Assembly (NCBI RefSeq): GCF_004681185.1
Contig: NZ_SRIF01000003.1
Span: 1-64,000 of the forward strand
DNA: 64,000 nucleotides
Direction: 5' to 3'
From: Haloarcula amylovorans
GTDB taxonomy: Archaea > Halobacteriota > Halobacteria > Halobacteriales > Haloarculaceae
The first letter of the stretch is position 1. Every line of letters starts with the position of its first letter. The notes beneath the pieces were generated by a model that saw only the letters and a list, made by a program, of their open reading frames with translations, ran no database searches and had not been told where the DNA came from. This document shows, piece by piece, positions 38,735 to 46,947 of this stretch. The position numbers were made by a program, and so were the translations under genes.

Positions 38735-38842
38735 ACTACTCAGTGACTACTGGTTACTCTATTTTGGATATAATAGTTAGAAGGATGGAGGTGGTTTACT
38801 CAAACCATAGCTGTTATATCTATATCAAAAAAAGCATATTGT

Positions 38843-40009
38843 GTGCAGGGGTCAATTCGTATCCTCCACAGTCTGACTGATCCTAGGGTAGGAGGCCCAC
38901 AGATTCGTTCGCTGAATGTCGCAAAGAAACTACGAGAACATAATGTTGAAACTGTATTTCTTCTCCCTAGAGGAACAGACTCGTTCGAAAAAAAGGCTCT
39001 CGAAAAAGGGTTCCAAGTTGTTCGACCTGATCTTTACCGTCCAAAGGGTCTGTCTCAGATGGGAGAGAATCTTCAGTACGTAATCCACCTTTACCGTGGC
39101 ATTAGGCAGATATGCCAAATAATCAAAGGTCAGAACATTGATATAGTTCACGCCGGAATGACTATCAACTATCAAGCGTCCCTCGCGGCATATTGGTCTT
39201 CGGTCCCCCTTGTTTGGTTTTTTAATGACACCTCACTACCGATACCACTTAAACAGATTTCGGCCAACATGGGCAGACTCATGGCAGATGAATTAACGGT
39301 TGCTGCAGATGCAGTTCATGAATATTATTTCTCTAAATATACTAATACAAAAAAACTATATCCGCCAGTGGATGTTGATGAGTTTCATCCATCTAATGTT
39401 GGTAAATCAAACCCAGATCTGCATACGGAATTAGGTATTAAACAAAACGTCCCAATTATTGGTACTGTAGGAAACATCAACCCTCTAAAGGGACATGAAT
39501 ATTTATTAAAGTCAATTAGGAACGTCCGCAATCAGAGGAAGAACATAGCTGTGCCTATTGTAGGTCAAATACTTGATTCTAGAAAAGCGTACTACAATCG
39601 AATCTCTGGTCTACAAAATGACTTGGATCTCAACGATTGTGTTTCATTTCTCGGATATAGGTCTGATATTCCTAAGATCTTGTCGCAGTTTGACATATTT
39701 GTTCTCCCTTCAGTAGCTGAGGCTTGCCCGATCTCGGTACTGGAGGCCATGTCTCTGGAGATACCGATAGTCGCAACCGATGTTGGTGGAGTCTCTGAAC
39801 AAATAGTTGATGGTGAGTCAGGATGGATAGTCCCCGCTAAGGACCCGACCGCGCTGGCAGATGCGATTTGCGAGGTATTGGATAATCCTGAGATTGCCGA
39901 TTATCGGGCCCGGTGCGCGCGAAAGAGAGTAGTTGAGCGTTTCTCGATTAAAGCGTGTGTGGAGCGACACCTCGCAGTTTACGAATCAGCACTTTCACGA
40001 AACAATTGA
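38843..40009 (+). CDS. GT4 glycosyltransferase
   Basis: 388 aa, GT-B fold. The N-terminus (RILHSLTDPRVGGPQIRSL) is a Gly-rich acceptor loop. The C-terminal domain shows PPVDVDEFHPSN, GTVGNINPLKGHEYL, FLGYRSDIPKILSQF and the donor motif PSVAEACPISVLEAMSLEIP. No ATG fits; it starts with a GTG at 38843 (or the overlapping GTG at 38841 in another frame, rejected). It is the last intact gene of the AT-rich glycan block; remnants follow. Confidence 0.87.
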   Translation: MQGSIRILHSLTDPRVGGPQIRSLNVAKKLREHNVETVFLLPRGTDSFEKKALEKGFQVVRPDLYRPKGLSQMGENLQYVIHLYRGIRQICQIIKGQNIDIVHAGMTINYQASLAAYWSSVPLVWFFNDTSLPIPLKQISANMGRLMADELTVAADAVHEYYFSKYTNTKKLYPPVDVDEFHPSNVGKSNPDLHTELGIKQNVPIIGTVGNINPLKGHEYLLKSIRNVRNQRKNIAVPIVGQILDSRKAYYNRISGLQNDLDLNDCVSFLGYRSDIPKILSQFDIFVLPSVAEACPISVLEAMSLEIPIVATDVGGVSEQIVDGESGWIVPAKDPTALADAICEVLDNPEIADYRARCARKRVVERFSIKACVERHLAVYESALSRNN

Positions 40010-40594
40010 TGATTTTGTTGTTAAAGCAGAGTAGTTATAATCAGATGACCACTGTACTTAACACAACTGACAGATGTAAACGGTACAATTGTTCTGTCCA
40101 GGGCTATTGACCGACCACTCAATATATACTGCACTGAGACCACAATTAGTGTTCTGAACGGTGGAAAGATACAGACGAAACGGTAGTACTTGGAACACTT
40201 TAATGTATGGCCAATGACGGTCATATTAACCAATAATATATATTAGTAAATCATCGTTCCACGACTACCGTCCCAAGTCACTACAGACGTATCTGGCCTC
40301 TAGTGGATGGTTTGTTAATTTAATTGTCGCAGTTACATGCTGGTTCCCAGACCACGAAGGCGTCGGCCACAGGTTTAATCCAGCCAACGTGTGATCCTAA
40401 AGGACTATAATGGTTTACTGCGGTCTCATGTGGAGGGCGTTCAGTGTGGTCTGATTCGGCAGATGACATCCCTCTAGTTGGGGACATCCTCTGCGGTGCG
40501 AGCGCGTATGACGAGAGCAACTTAAGTTATCCCGTAATCGAGGACGATAGCCCTGTTCAGGCCGCTAAGCGTAGTGTGAATACAGGTCGGTCAG
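40010..40594. other. Decayed DNA, no intact gene
   Basis: Short frames on both strands do not match known families. A piece resembling the conserved repeat downstream part (GGGGACATCCTCTGCGGTGC) lies at 40479-40505, a possible fifth partial copy of the dispersed element. The minus-strand frame at 40320-40520 might continue the sulfatase remnant upstream, but I cannot show it. Confidence 0.3.
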
Positions 40595-41038
40595 AGTGTC
40601 CTCATGGAAGTGGCAGTGCTTGACGAGCGAACCTCTTGTCCGTCGCCGTTTGATATGACCTCGCTGTGGTCGCTTACGTGGACGATCAGCGTCTCATCTT
40701 CCATGCCACGGGACCGGAGGACGGACTGTATGCGCTCAACTCTGCAATCGATTCATCGATGCCATGGAGGCTCCCTTTCGCATTTTCTTTAAGTCCACAC
40801 CGGTCTCCCCAAAATACTCTGCAGCTGTCGTCTTGGACCAATACTGATTGTAGTCGTGCTGTCCATACGGAGCGTGGCCGCCGGGAGCTGTCAGGAACAG
40901 AGCACTGTGTGGCTGCCTGGCCATGGTTGTGGTCTGCAATTCGTAAGCGTGGTTGAATATCGCCAATCGTGGTCTGGTGACTTTGTACCACTCATTTAAA
41001 CGTTGCTTTTCGCAGCTGGGACCAACGAAAGGTACCAA
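40595..41038 (-). pseudogene. Sulfatase-like pseudogene
   Basis: Joined minus-strand segments match the sulfatase family. They are LFLTAPGGHAPYGQHDYNQY and VDLKKMR (metal-site/substrate half), then, after frameshifts, IDESIAEL and GMEDETLIVHVSDHSEVI, the last corresponding to the VTSDHGE metal-site strand. At least two frameshifts separate them, and no full N-terminus remains. It is the third sulfatase-like locus of the island and is non-functional. Confidence 0.6.
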
Positions 41039-41419
41039 ATATCGTTCGACACATCATAAATCAGACACCACACATTAATAGACTAGGTCAGATTGCCCGT
41101 TCCCTCCACATGGCTGTGGGGTCCCCGCTATTTACTGAATAGCCATTTATTATACTTCGATATACTCTTTCCCAAATATATTTGGATATTATTCTTATAA
41201 CAGCGTTACTTCTAATTGGGAGGAAAAATCACAGATAAACCGATAGCTCAAGGATCCGTCTGTAACCCTGACTCAATCCCGAGCCATGGGCCCGTATATA
41301 TAGTCCGTTCACGCAAAGCTGGTCCTATCAACCTGCAGTACTCCCTGAACCCTAGGGTCGATGAAAGTGGCCCCAATCTAGAAAGTGAGTAACAACGGTG
41401 GACGATCGCATGCCGGTAG
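41039..41419. other. Intergenic, no gene recognised
   Basis: It holds a 14-bp palindrome (CCAAATATATTTGG, 41172-41185) and a short hairpin near 41108-41121. Nothing codes credibly. It separates the glycan island remnants from the small regulatory genes. Confidence 0.35.
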
Positions 41420-41671
41420 CTACACGGTTGCGGTAACGTGCTGATACTCGGCTTGCGACGGTGTCGGCTGCAGCGTCAATTCAGCTAGTGCTAACTCTCG
41501 AAGTACTTCGGGCGGAACTCCTGTCGTCTCACGAAGCACTGCTTCGAGCGTCCACGCGTCATACTGACTGGCGTTGGGTGCGATCACGTCGACGGCCGCA
41601 GTCGGCACTTCTTCACGAATTGCTCGTGCAGCACTCTGCACTTGTTCCCGTTGTTCGACGGTACAGCTCAT
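41420..41671 (-). CDS. Small uncharacterised protein
   Basis: 83 aa from the ATG at 41671, which overlaps the stop of the upstream gene by 4 nt (ATGA), a strong sign of translational coupling. The N-terminal half is helical (EQREQVQSAARAIREEV) and the rest acidic, with PEVLRELALAELTLQP. The longer frame to 41764 overlaps the neighbour and is unlikely. Function not recognised; haloarchaea carry similar small protein pairs near mobile DNA. Confidence 0.6.
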   Translation of the reverse strand: MSCTVEQREQVQSAARAIREEVPTAAVDVIAPNASQYDAWTLEAVLRETTGVPPEVLRELALAELTLQPTPSQAEYQHVTATV

Positions 41672-41961
41672 GCTTCGACACCTCCCAAGAGATCGTCGAT
41701 CAGTGAGCCACCGACGTTGGGTCCGACGTCCCAACCACGGTTCTGGCGTGCGTGTTCGCACCAATCACGAAGCGTCCCTAGCGGCGTCTCATCGAGATCG
41801 AACTTCTCAGCCTCCAGATTCTCGTCAACAACGACGACTGCATACTCGTAGCTGTCCCAGTAGTGGGCAGCCTCGTCGCCGTCGACGCCAACGAAAAGCG
41901 GGCGCTGAGTCAGTCGATCGCGGGCGATACGTTCTTGTGGATTGGCTTGCGTAGTTACCAT
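41668..41961 (-). CDS. Small uncharacterised protein
   Basis: 97 aa from the ATG at 41961 (MVTTQANPQERIARDRLTQR). It is acidic with a mid-protein beta-rich part (YEYAVVVVDENLEAEKFDL) and CEHARQNRGWD, with no known motif. The leader between the start and the promoter region contains a 9-bp hairpin (42003-42011 with 42017-42025), and a palindrome follows at 42046-42065. It pairs with the 83-aa gene downstream; both are likely expressed together. The N-terminal extension to 42063 would run through the hairpin and is rejected. Confidence 0.62.
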   Translation of the reverse strand: MVTTQANPQERIARDRLTQRPLFVGVDGDEAAHYWDSYEYAVVVVDENLEAEKFDLDETPLGTLRDWCEHARQNRGWDVGPNVGGSLIDDLLGGVEA

Positions 41962-42045
41962 TGGTTCTGCCCGGAACCGCACGCCTCGGTGCTCTAACAC
42001 CGGGGCGATTTCGTGAAAATCGCCCAGTAACGCGTGTGTTCCTAC

Positions 42046-42065
42046 TATTGGACACGTGTCCAATA
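42046..42065. promoter_or_regulatory. 20-bp perfect palindrome (operator candidate)
   Basis: TATTGGACACGTGTCCAATA lies in the divergent promoter region between the 41961 gene pair and the 42107 HTH gene. A perfect 20-bp two-fold symmetric site here is the usual form of an operator for a dimeric HTH regulator; the small HTH protein next door is the obvious candidate. Confidence 0.65.
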
Positions 42066-42106
42066 TTCAAAAAACCTTTGTCTCGTATCTACATATAGAT
42101 TGAACG

Positions 42107-42322
42107 ATGGTAGCGAATAGAGATCGGCTCACGGCAGAAGAAGTTCTACAGCAATTCGAAAAGACAGATGCGCCGTTCCTTACTGCGACTGAGATTGCTG
42201 ATGAATTAGACGTTCAGCGCCAAGCTATCCATTATAGACTCCAGAAACTACTCGATGAAGGTGCTGTTGAACGTAAAGAAGCGGGAAGCAGAGCGGTCGG
42301 TTGGTGGCGCGTTCAAGACTAG
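42107..42322 (+). CDS. Small winged-HTH regulator
   Basis: 71 aa. One winged-helix domain: FLTATEIADELDVQRQAIHY with the turn and RLQKLLDEGAVERKEAGSRA forming the recognition helix and wing. No effector domain, so it probably acts as a dimeric DNA-binding protein. It starts ~40 bp from the 20-bp palindrome at 42046-42065, its likely operator. Its 3' end overlaps the convergent 42319-42564 gene by 4 nt. Confidence 0.78.
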   Translation: MVANRDRLTAEEVLQQFEKTDAPFLTATEIADELDVQRQAIHYRLQKLLDEGAVERKEAGSRAVGWWRVQD

Positions 42323-42564
42323 CTTCTGGCGATTTCGTTCTGCCCCTCTTCTGTGAGCCAGTAGACGACTGCACGAGCGCCTACTTCCCGCTCGTCAATC
42401 CATCCATTTTCAACGAGGCCATCCAGTATCTGGTTCACTCTTTGCCGGCTGTATGGGAGTTTTTCTGTGAGTTCAGAGGCGGTAACGATTGGATCGGGGG
42501 ACAGAGCGATCTCTTTGAGAATATCTGTGTCAGAAACACGCTGGTCTGGGCCACGATCTCCCAT
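42319..42564 (-). CDS. Small winged-HTH regulator
   Basis: 81 aa, single winged-helix domain (PIVTASELTEKLPYSRQRVN, ILDGLVENGWIDER, then the wing YWLTEEGQ), MarR/ArsR-like. Convergent with and slightly overlapping the preceding HTH gene. An AT stretch ~27-36 nt before its ATG is a possible TATA box. The target is unknown; with its partner it may form a small switch. Upstream (42565-42855) I see nothing else. Confidence 0.75.
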   Translation of the reverse strand: MGDRGPDQRVSDTDILKEIALSPDPIVTASELTEKLPYSRQRVNQILDGLVENGWIDEREVGARAVVYWLTEEGQNEIARS

Positions 42565-42855
42565 CTATACCGGGTATACTCGCTCATGATAATTTATAAC
42601 TTCGCTGATAACTATGGACACGAGAATAATATTATACACGTGGAAAACAATAAGTGGAGTCGGACTTATATCGTGAGATAGACGGCGCCCACACCGACCG
42701 ACGGCGTCGCACTAACCCATGATTGATGAGCCCACCCACGATAAGTCGCATCGCTCGCCAGCGCACGCCTGGAGAACCCCAGACCACTGCAGTCGCCGCC
42801 ACACCCAGCTTGCCCACCCAAGCCCCAAACACTCCGACAAAGCTGGAGCTCCAGC

Positions 42856-43170
42856 ATGACGATCCACGACCTCACGGGCTTCCAACGGGACATCCTGCAA
42901 GCCATCGCGGCCGTCGACGAGGAACCCTATGGTCTCGCGCTCAAGGACTACCTCGACGAGCGCTACGGCGAGCCGATCAACCACAGTCGTCTCTACCAGA
43001 ACCTCGATACACTCGTCGACGTGGACCTCGTCAATCGTGACCCGCTTGATGACCGCACGAACGCATATACCCTGACCGACGCTGGCCAGCACCAACTCAC
43101 TCGCTACGCGGAGACGCTCGCCACGCTGTGTCCCGTGTCCCGCCCCGTCGCTGACGGTGGATCCCACTAA
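42856..43170 (+). CDS. PadR-family transcriptional regulator
   Basis: 104 aa, mostly a PadR winged-helix: LTGFQRDILQAIAAVDEEPY and GLALKDYLDERYG give the fold, followed by RLYQNLDTLVDVDLVNRDPL with the family's NHSRLYQNLD. Related haloarchaeal proteins commonly sit beside coiled-coil plasmid genes, as here (43282-44151). Ligand unknown. It ends 57 bp before the tRNA-like minihelix. Confidence 0.8.
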   Translation: MTIHDLTGFQRDILQAIAAVDEEPYGLALKDYLDERYGEPINHSRLYQNLDTLVDVDLVNRDPLDDRTNAYTLTDAGQHQLTRYAETLATLCPVSRPVADGGSH

Positions 43171-43227
43171 TGTCGACCAGCCCAGCCTCTCTCGCCTGGT
43201 AACCCGGCATACTCTCCCGATACCAAT

Positions 43228-43274
43228 CGCCCGTACCGTGGTCGGTCGCCCTGGTTCGATTCCGGGACGGGCGC
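43228..43274 (+). tRNA. tRNA-like minihelix (acceptor stem plus T-arm only)
   Basis: A 7-bp acceptor-like stem (CGCCCGT 43228-43234, ACGGGCG 43267-43273) stacks directly on a 5-bp T-stem (CCTGG/CCGGG, one T-G pair) with a canonical T-loop TTCGATT at 43255-43261, and a discriminator-like C. Only 15 nt lie between the acceptor strand and T-stem, so D and anticodon arms are absent. It is not a functional tRNA but a truncated tRNA or tRNA mimic, starting 54 bp before the 43282 gene's start codon. It could mark a site of integration into a tRNA gene. Confidence 0.55.
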
Positions 43275-43281
43275 TGCAGCG

Positions 43282-44151
43282 ATGTCTGACCCAATTGCCA
43301 CTCCCGACAGTACCGCCGACGACAACGACGCGGCCCTCGCCGACGCTCTCGATATGACCATCGGCCAGGATGAGCCCGCCCTCGAGGACCTCGTTACGCA
43401 ACTGGCCGACCGCGAGATTGACCCACTCGTCGTACAGCTGCTCAAAACGCTCGTCGACACGGTCGCTGACCTTCAGGATACCATCGACGACCTCAAAACC
43501 GATCAAGAACGCACCCACGATATCGCAACCACAGCCAGTGCCACCAGCGAACAGAACGCGTCCCAGATAGACGACCTCGAAACCCAACAAGAACAGACCC
43601 ACGAGGTGGCGAAAAGTGCCATCGCCAAGGCCCAACAACTCGAAGCCGACACTGACCAGCAAGAAGACGCCGAGCAACTCCCAGCTGGCATCGAACCCAG
43701 TTCCTCACCACTCGATTTCTTCGCGAACTGCCGCAGCCAGAAGATCAAGACGCTGTTCGTCGAAAAATCCAACCGCCAAAACACTTACCGGGCGATCAAC
43801 GTCGCGAAACGCTGGCCCGAGTTCGCCACCGAACGGACTGATGGGAGTGGTGTGTTCTTCACGAAGAGTGATGTCGAAGATGCCCTGTTAGCGGAACTGG
43901 GGTCGATGCCCCATCGTCAGACGATCAAACGGGTCTGGGACAAACTCCAAGAGTTGGGTGGCACGGATCTCGTCCATAAGACGCGGCAGGTTGGCCGCAA
44001 GCAAGACCAGACCGAACTACTAGCGATGGACACAGAGACCGCTGAGGGCTTGCTGGATAAGCGCTACGTCGGGCTGGATCTCTTGGATGGGAGCGAGGAC
44101 AAAGCAACCACGGGCGGTGTCACGCCCGTTGTGACGGGCGCAGATGAGTGA
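43282..44151 (+). CDS. Coiled-coil protein with C-terminal HTH-like domain
   Basis: 289 aa. The N-terminal half has long heptad-like helices (LVDTVADLQDTIDDLKTDQE, then IDDLETQQEQTHEVAKSAIA). The C-terminal half (~165-260) is compact and basic, with NRQNTYRAINVAKRWPEF, FTKSDVEDALLAELG and RQTIKRVWDKLQELGG, which looks like a winged-helix DNA-binding domain. A decayed relative lies at 22572-23260. I recognise no named family; a replicon-maintenance or partitioning role is plausible given the PadR neighbour, but unproven. Confidence 0.75.
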   Translation: MSDPIATPDSTADDNDAALADALDMTIGQDEPALEDLVTQLADREIDPLVVQLLKTLVDTVADLQDTIDDLKTDQERTHDIATTASATSEQNASQIDDLETQQEQTHEVAKSAIAKAQQLEADTDQQEDAEQLPAGIEPSSSPLDFFANCRSQKIKTLFVEKSNRQNTYRAINVAKRWPEFATERTDGSGVFFTKSDVEDALLAELGSMPHRQTIKRVWDKLQELGGTDLVHKTRQVGRKQDQTELLAMDTETAEGLLDKRYVGLDLLDGSEDKATTGGVTPVVTGADE

Positions 44152-44714
44152 TCCCGTGACGACGGTGAACTGAGGAGAGAACTGGCTCCGACCGAACCGT
44201 GGGAACACGATGGCACGTGTCCTGCCGTCGTCGACACTGCTGTTTGTTAGCTGCAGGACTGGGCGGGCGCCCTCTTGTTCAGACGCCGAGAGAGTGTACA
44301 TAACACGAGAGAGGCGACGGCAGTATTCGACGCCGTCACAACTGGTGTGACGGACACAGGCGGATCTCTGATAGCAGCTCATCTCTACGATACTCACTAC
44401 GTCGCTAACCAACAGCCTATTGTGGTCTTGTTGGTTAGCCATCGTCGCTTTGGCGGCTCTCCCAGCGTTAGCAATTCGGGTCGACCGATGACGCCCTCTT
44501 CGGCGGCAGACATCTTCTGCGGTGCGGGTGCAGTCAACGGAAGCGGCCGGAACAATCTTGGAAGGGACCGATAGCTCGCCTTCGATCGTCACTCCCATGA
44601 CTGCTACTGAAGTGGCGTCCGACACCACGTCGGCAGAACAAGTATTCACTGACAAGCCCACCCCATCAGGGATGGGAGGATGTCATTGGTCCAACTCCTA
44701 ATTATCCGTTAACT
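44152..44714 (+). repeat. Intergenic stretch with dispersed repeat, copy 3
   Basis: At 44405-44440 is a perfect 10-bp hairpin (GCTAACCAAC/GTTGGTTAGC); 59 nt later at 44499 comes TCGGCGG and then CTGCGGTGCGGGTGC at 44518-44532. The spacing equals that of copies 1 and 2, but the GC-rich 190-bp block that follows there is missing. No gene is supported. The ~140 bp after it leads into the ATPase promoter region. Confidence 0.55.
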
Positions 44715-44788
44715 CAGAGTAGCCAAATCAGAGTACGATAATCTAGAGTATCATACTTCAGAGTATGATTCTACGAAGTATTATTATT
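44715..44788 (+). promoter_or_regulatory. Promoter with ~15-bp periodic AGAGTA repeats
   Basis: CAGAGTA or TAGAGTA occurs at 44715, 44729, 44744 and 44759, and a fifth, degenerate CGAAGTA at 44774, giving a period of 14-15 bp. The AT run at 44779-44788 supplies a TATA-like box ~20-30 nt before the ATG at 44809. The periodic array directly upstream looks like an operator set for an unknown regulator. Confidence 0.6.
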
Positions 44789-44808
44789 GTCGAGGTAGTG
44801 CAGTCACT

Positions 44809-46200
44809 ATGGCCGAATTTGTGAACCGAACGGAGGAACTCTCTCGCCTCCACGCCCTCTATGACTCAGACGACGCCGAACTCGCGGTGATATTCGGACG
44901 GCGACGGCTCGGGAAAACCGCGCTCATCAAGCAATCCGTCCGACAGGACGACGATACCGTCGTCTATCAAGCGAAGCAAAAAACGACCGCCCTCCAACTC
45001 CGGCAGTTCATCGACGCGGCCGCGGAATCCTACCCCGGCGTGGAACGAATCCGGGAAGAGTGGGAAAGTATTCTCAGTTACCTCGCCGAACAGGACGCGA
45101 TCATCGTTCTCGACGAGTTCCCGTACCTCGTCGAACAAGATGAGAGCCTCCCATCCGTGCTGCAGGCCATGTTCGACCACGAACTCGACGACTCGGCGGC
45201 GACGTTCGTCCTCGTCGGGTCATCAATCAGCATGATGGAAGAAGCGGCCCTGCTCGGGAATAGCCCGCTGTACGGCCGCTCGTCGCTCAAGCTCGATATT
45301 CGACAGCTCCCGTTCGACGCAGCGATGGAATTTTTCGACGATAGCTACACCGCAGACGAACAAGTTTGCACATGGGGAATCTTTGGCGGCGTCCCGTACT
45401 ACTTAGAAGAGGTTTCGTCCGACGCCACGCTCGCTGAGAACGTTCAGCGGACGATTCTCTCCCGGCATGGCACCCTCCACGACGAACCGGACTACGTGCT
45501 CCGCATGGAACTCACCGAACCGACGCGGTACTTCTCCATTTTGGAGGCCATCGCCGGTGGGCACACGAGTCGAAACGAGATCGCCGGAACGACCGGGATC
45601 GACTATAACCAACTCTCGAAGTATCTCAACCGTCTGTCTCGACTCCGCCTTGTCGATCAACACGTCCCGGTAACCGAACAGAAAGAACGGAGCAAACGCA
45701 GTCGGTACCGCATCAGAGACCCATTCTTCCGCTTTTGGTTCCGCTTCGTCTACGGCACCGGCGAGCAATACGACCAACTCGGCGCGGACGCCTATGACGC
45801 GCTCGTCGAACCGGAGTTAGCCGACTTTGTGAGCCGGTCGTTCGAAGACCTGTGCTGTTCGGCCCTCCGCACGCTCTATCCAGAGCACACGATTACCGAA
45901 ACCGGCCAGTGGTGGTACAGCGACCACGAAATTGATGTCGTCGGGCTCACGACCGACGAGACGCTGATCGTCGGCGAATGCAAGTTCCAGCAGTCACCGC
46001 TCGGCTACGACGCGTTCTCGACGCTTCGGGAGCATGTTGCGGAACTCCGCTGGACGCCGCCTGACGGCGGTGACCGGATCGAGGAGTATGCCCTTTTCTC
46101 GCGAAACGGATTCAAACCCTCCGTCGAGGAAGCGGCCGCCGAGCGGACCGACCTTCGACTGTTCACGGTCGACGACGTCGTCGCAGCCGTGAGTTCGTAA
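44809..46200 (+). CDS. Archaeal ATPase (ATP-binding, DUF234-type C-terminus)
   Basis: 463 aa. P-loop ATPase of the archaeal STAND-related group: Walker A FGRRRLGKTALI (~30-41), Walker B IIVLDEFPYLVEQDE, a sensor-like LVGSSISMMEE, then a winged-helix region (EIAGTTGIDYNQLSKYLNRL) and a C-terminal DUF234-like domain (RYRIRDPFFRFWFRFVY) with WWYSDHEIDVVG and ECKFQQ, resembling restriction-nuclease-fold Asp/Glu/Lys residues. Archaeal genomes encode many such proteins, often near mobile elements; role unknown. A set of ~15-bp repeats sits at its promoter. Confidence 0.88.
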   Translation: MAEFVNRTEELSRLHALYDSDDAELAVIFGRRRLGKTALIKQSVRQDDDTVVYQAKQKTTALQLRQFIDAAAESYPGVERIREEWESILSYLAEQDAIIVLDEFPYLVEQDESLPSVLQAMFDHELDDSAATFVLVGSSISMMEEAALLGNSPLYGRSSLKLDIRQLPFDAAMEFFDDSYTADEQVCTWGIFGGVPYYLEEVSSDATLAENVQRTILSRHGTLHDEPDYVLRMELTEPTRYFSILEAIAGGHTSRNEIAGTTGIDYNQLSKYLNRLSRLRLVDQHVPVTEQKERSKRSRYRIRDPFFRFWFRFVYGTGEQYDQLGADAYDALVEPELADFVSRSFEDLCCSALRTLYPEHTITETGQWWYSDHEIDVVGLTTDETLIVGECKFQQSPLGYDAFSTLREHVAELRWTPPDGGDRIEEYALFSRNGFKPSVEEAAAERTDLRLFTVDDVVAAVSS

Positions 46201-46472
46201 TCTGACTGAGCGATGCAGGCCACGGATAGAACCCCGATCTCAGTGTCTCTCAATTGAAATCCTATTCTTCAGATACTCACGTGAAACAGCCGGTAGGGTT
46301 GCGAGGTGACCAGTGCGAATCCGATCAGATTGCGTCAAGATTCGGAGCGTCGTACTGAACACGGAGCGCATAGTCAGCACGTTCCGACCGTAATCGAGGA
46401 GCATTGGCGATTGCTTATCTACAGAGAAAATCTGTATCTCGGACGCCGTCGGGCAGGCTGAAGTGACTGGGA

Positions 46473-46947
46473 TCACTCCTCGCGTTTGCCGTACGTTTCC
46501 TCACCCCAACCATAGTCAGACGCTTCGTCGGCCCGTTCGAGGTAGTTCTCCAATACCTCCTGTACCGTTCGGCCAAGGTCGTCCAGCTCACCGTCGATCA
46601 TCGAAACCGTGCTCGAATCGAGCGACTCAGTCGCATCTCGCTCCCGCCAGTCGTCCGGAATCGTTGGGGGGTCGAAGCGAAGGCGGTCTTCGGTTGGATC
46701 CCAGTAGAAGTCGAACGCCTGGAACAAGCCGAGGTCGCTGACGATTCGAACGTGCTCTTCATCGAGACTCGTGTACTCGGTCCACTCATTGAATCCCTCC
46801 TTCTACGTACCCTCCTGAAGCAAGTCTTCGATGTCCTCGCGGTAGAAGTCCTCTGACCCCAGCGTCTCTTCTTGCCACTCGAACCCATGCGGCATTCCTC
46901 GGTTCGAGAGGTCTGGTGGTTCCGGGACTTCTATATCGAGCGCCATA
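46473..46947 (-). pseudogene. Uncharacterised gene with frameshift and in-frame stop
   Basis: From the ATG at 46947 (MALDIEVPE) a one-base insertion in the T-run 46920-46922 (AAA on this strand) breaks the frame. Removing it gives a smooth protein, LSNRGMPHGFEWQEETLG to LLQEGT, that then meets a TAG (46803-46805) followed in the same frame by KEGFNEWTEYTSLDE to the 84-codon 3' part ending at 46473. So one frameshift and one nonsense change. A TATA-like AATAAA lies ~25 nt upstream. Function not recognised. Confidence 0.65.

Noticed and set aside
42712-43677. 321-codon minus-strand frame across the PadR and coiled-coil genes
   Set aside because: Its product is repetitive and hydrophobic without family resemblance, while the plus-strand frames give recognisable proteins.
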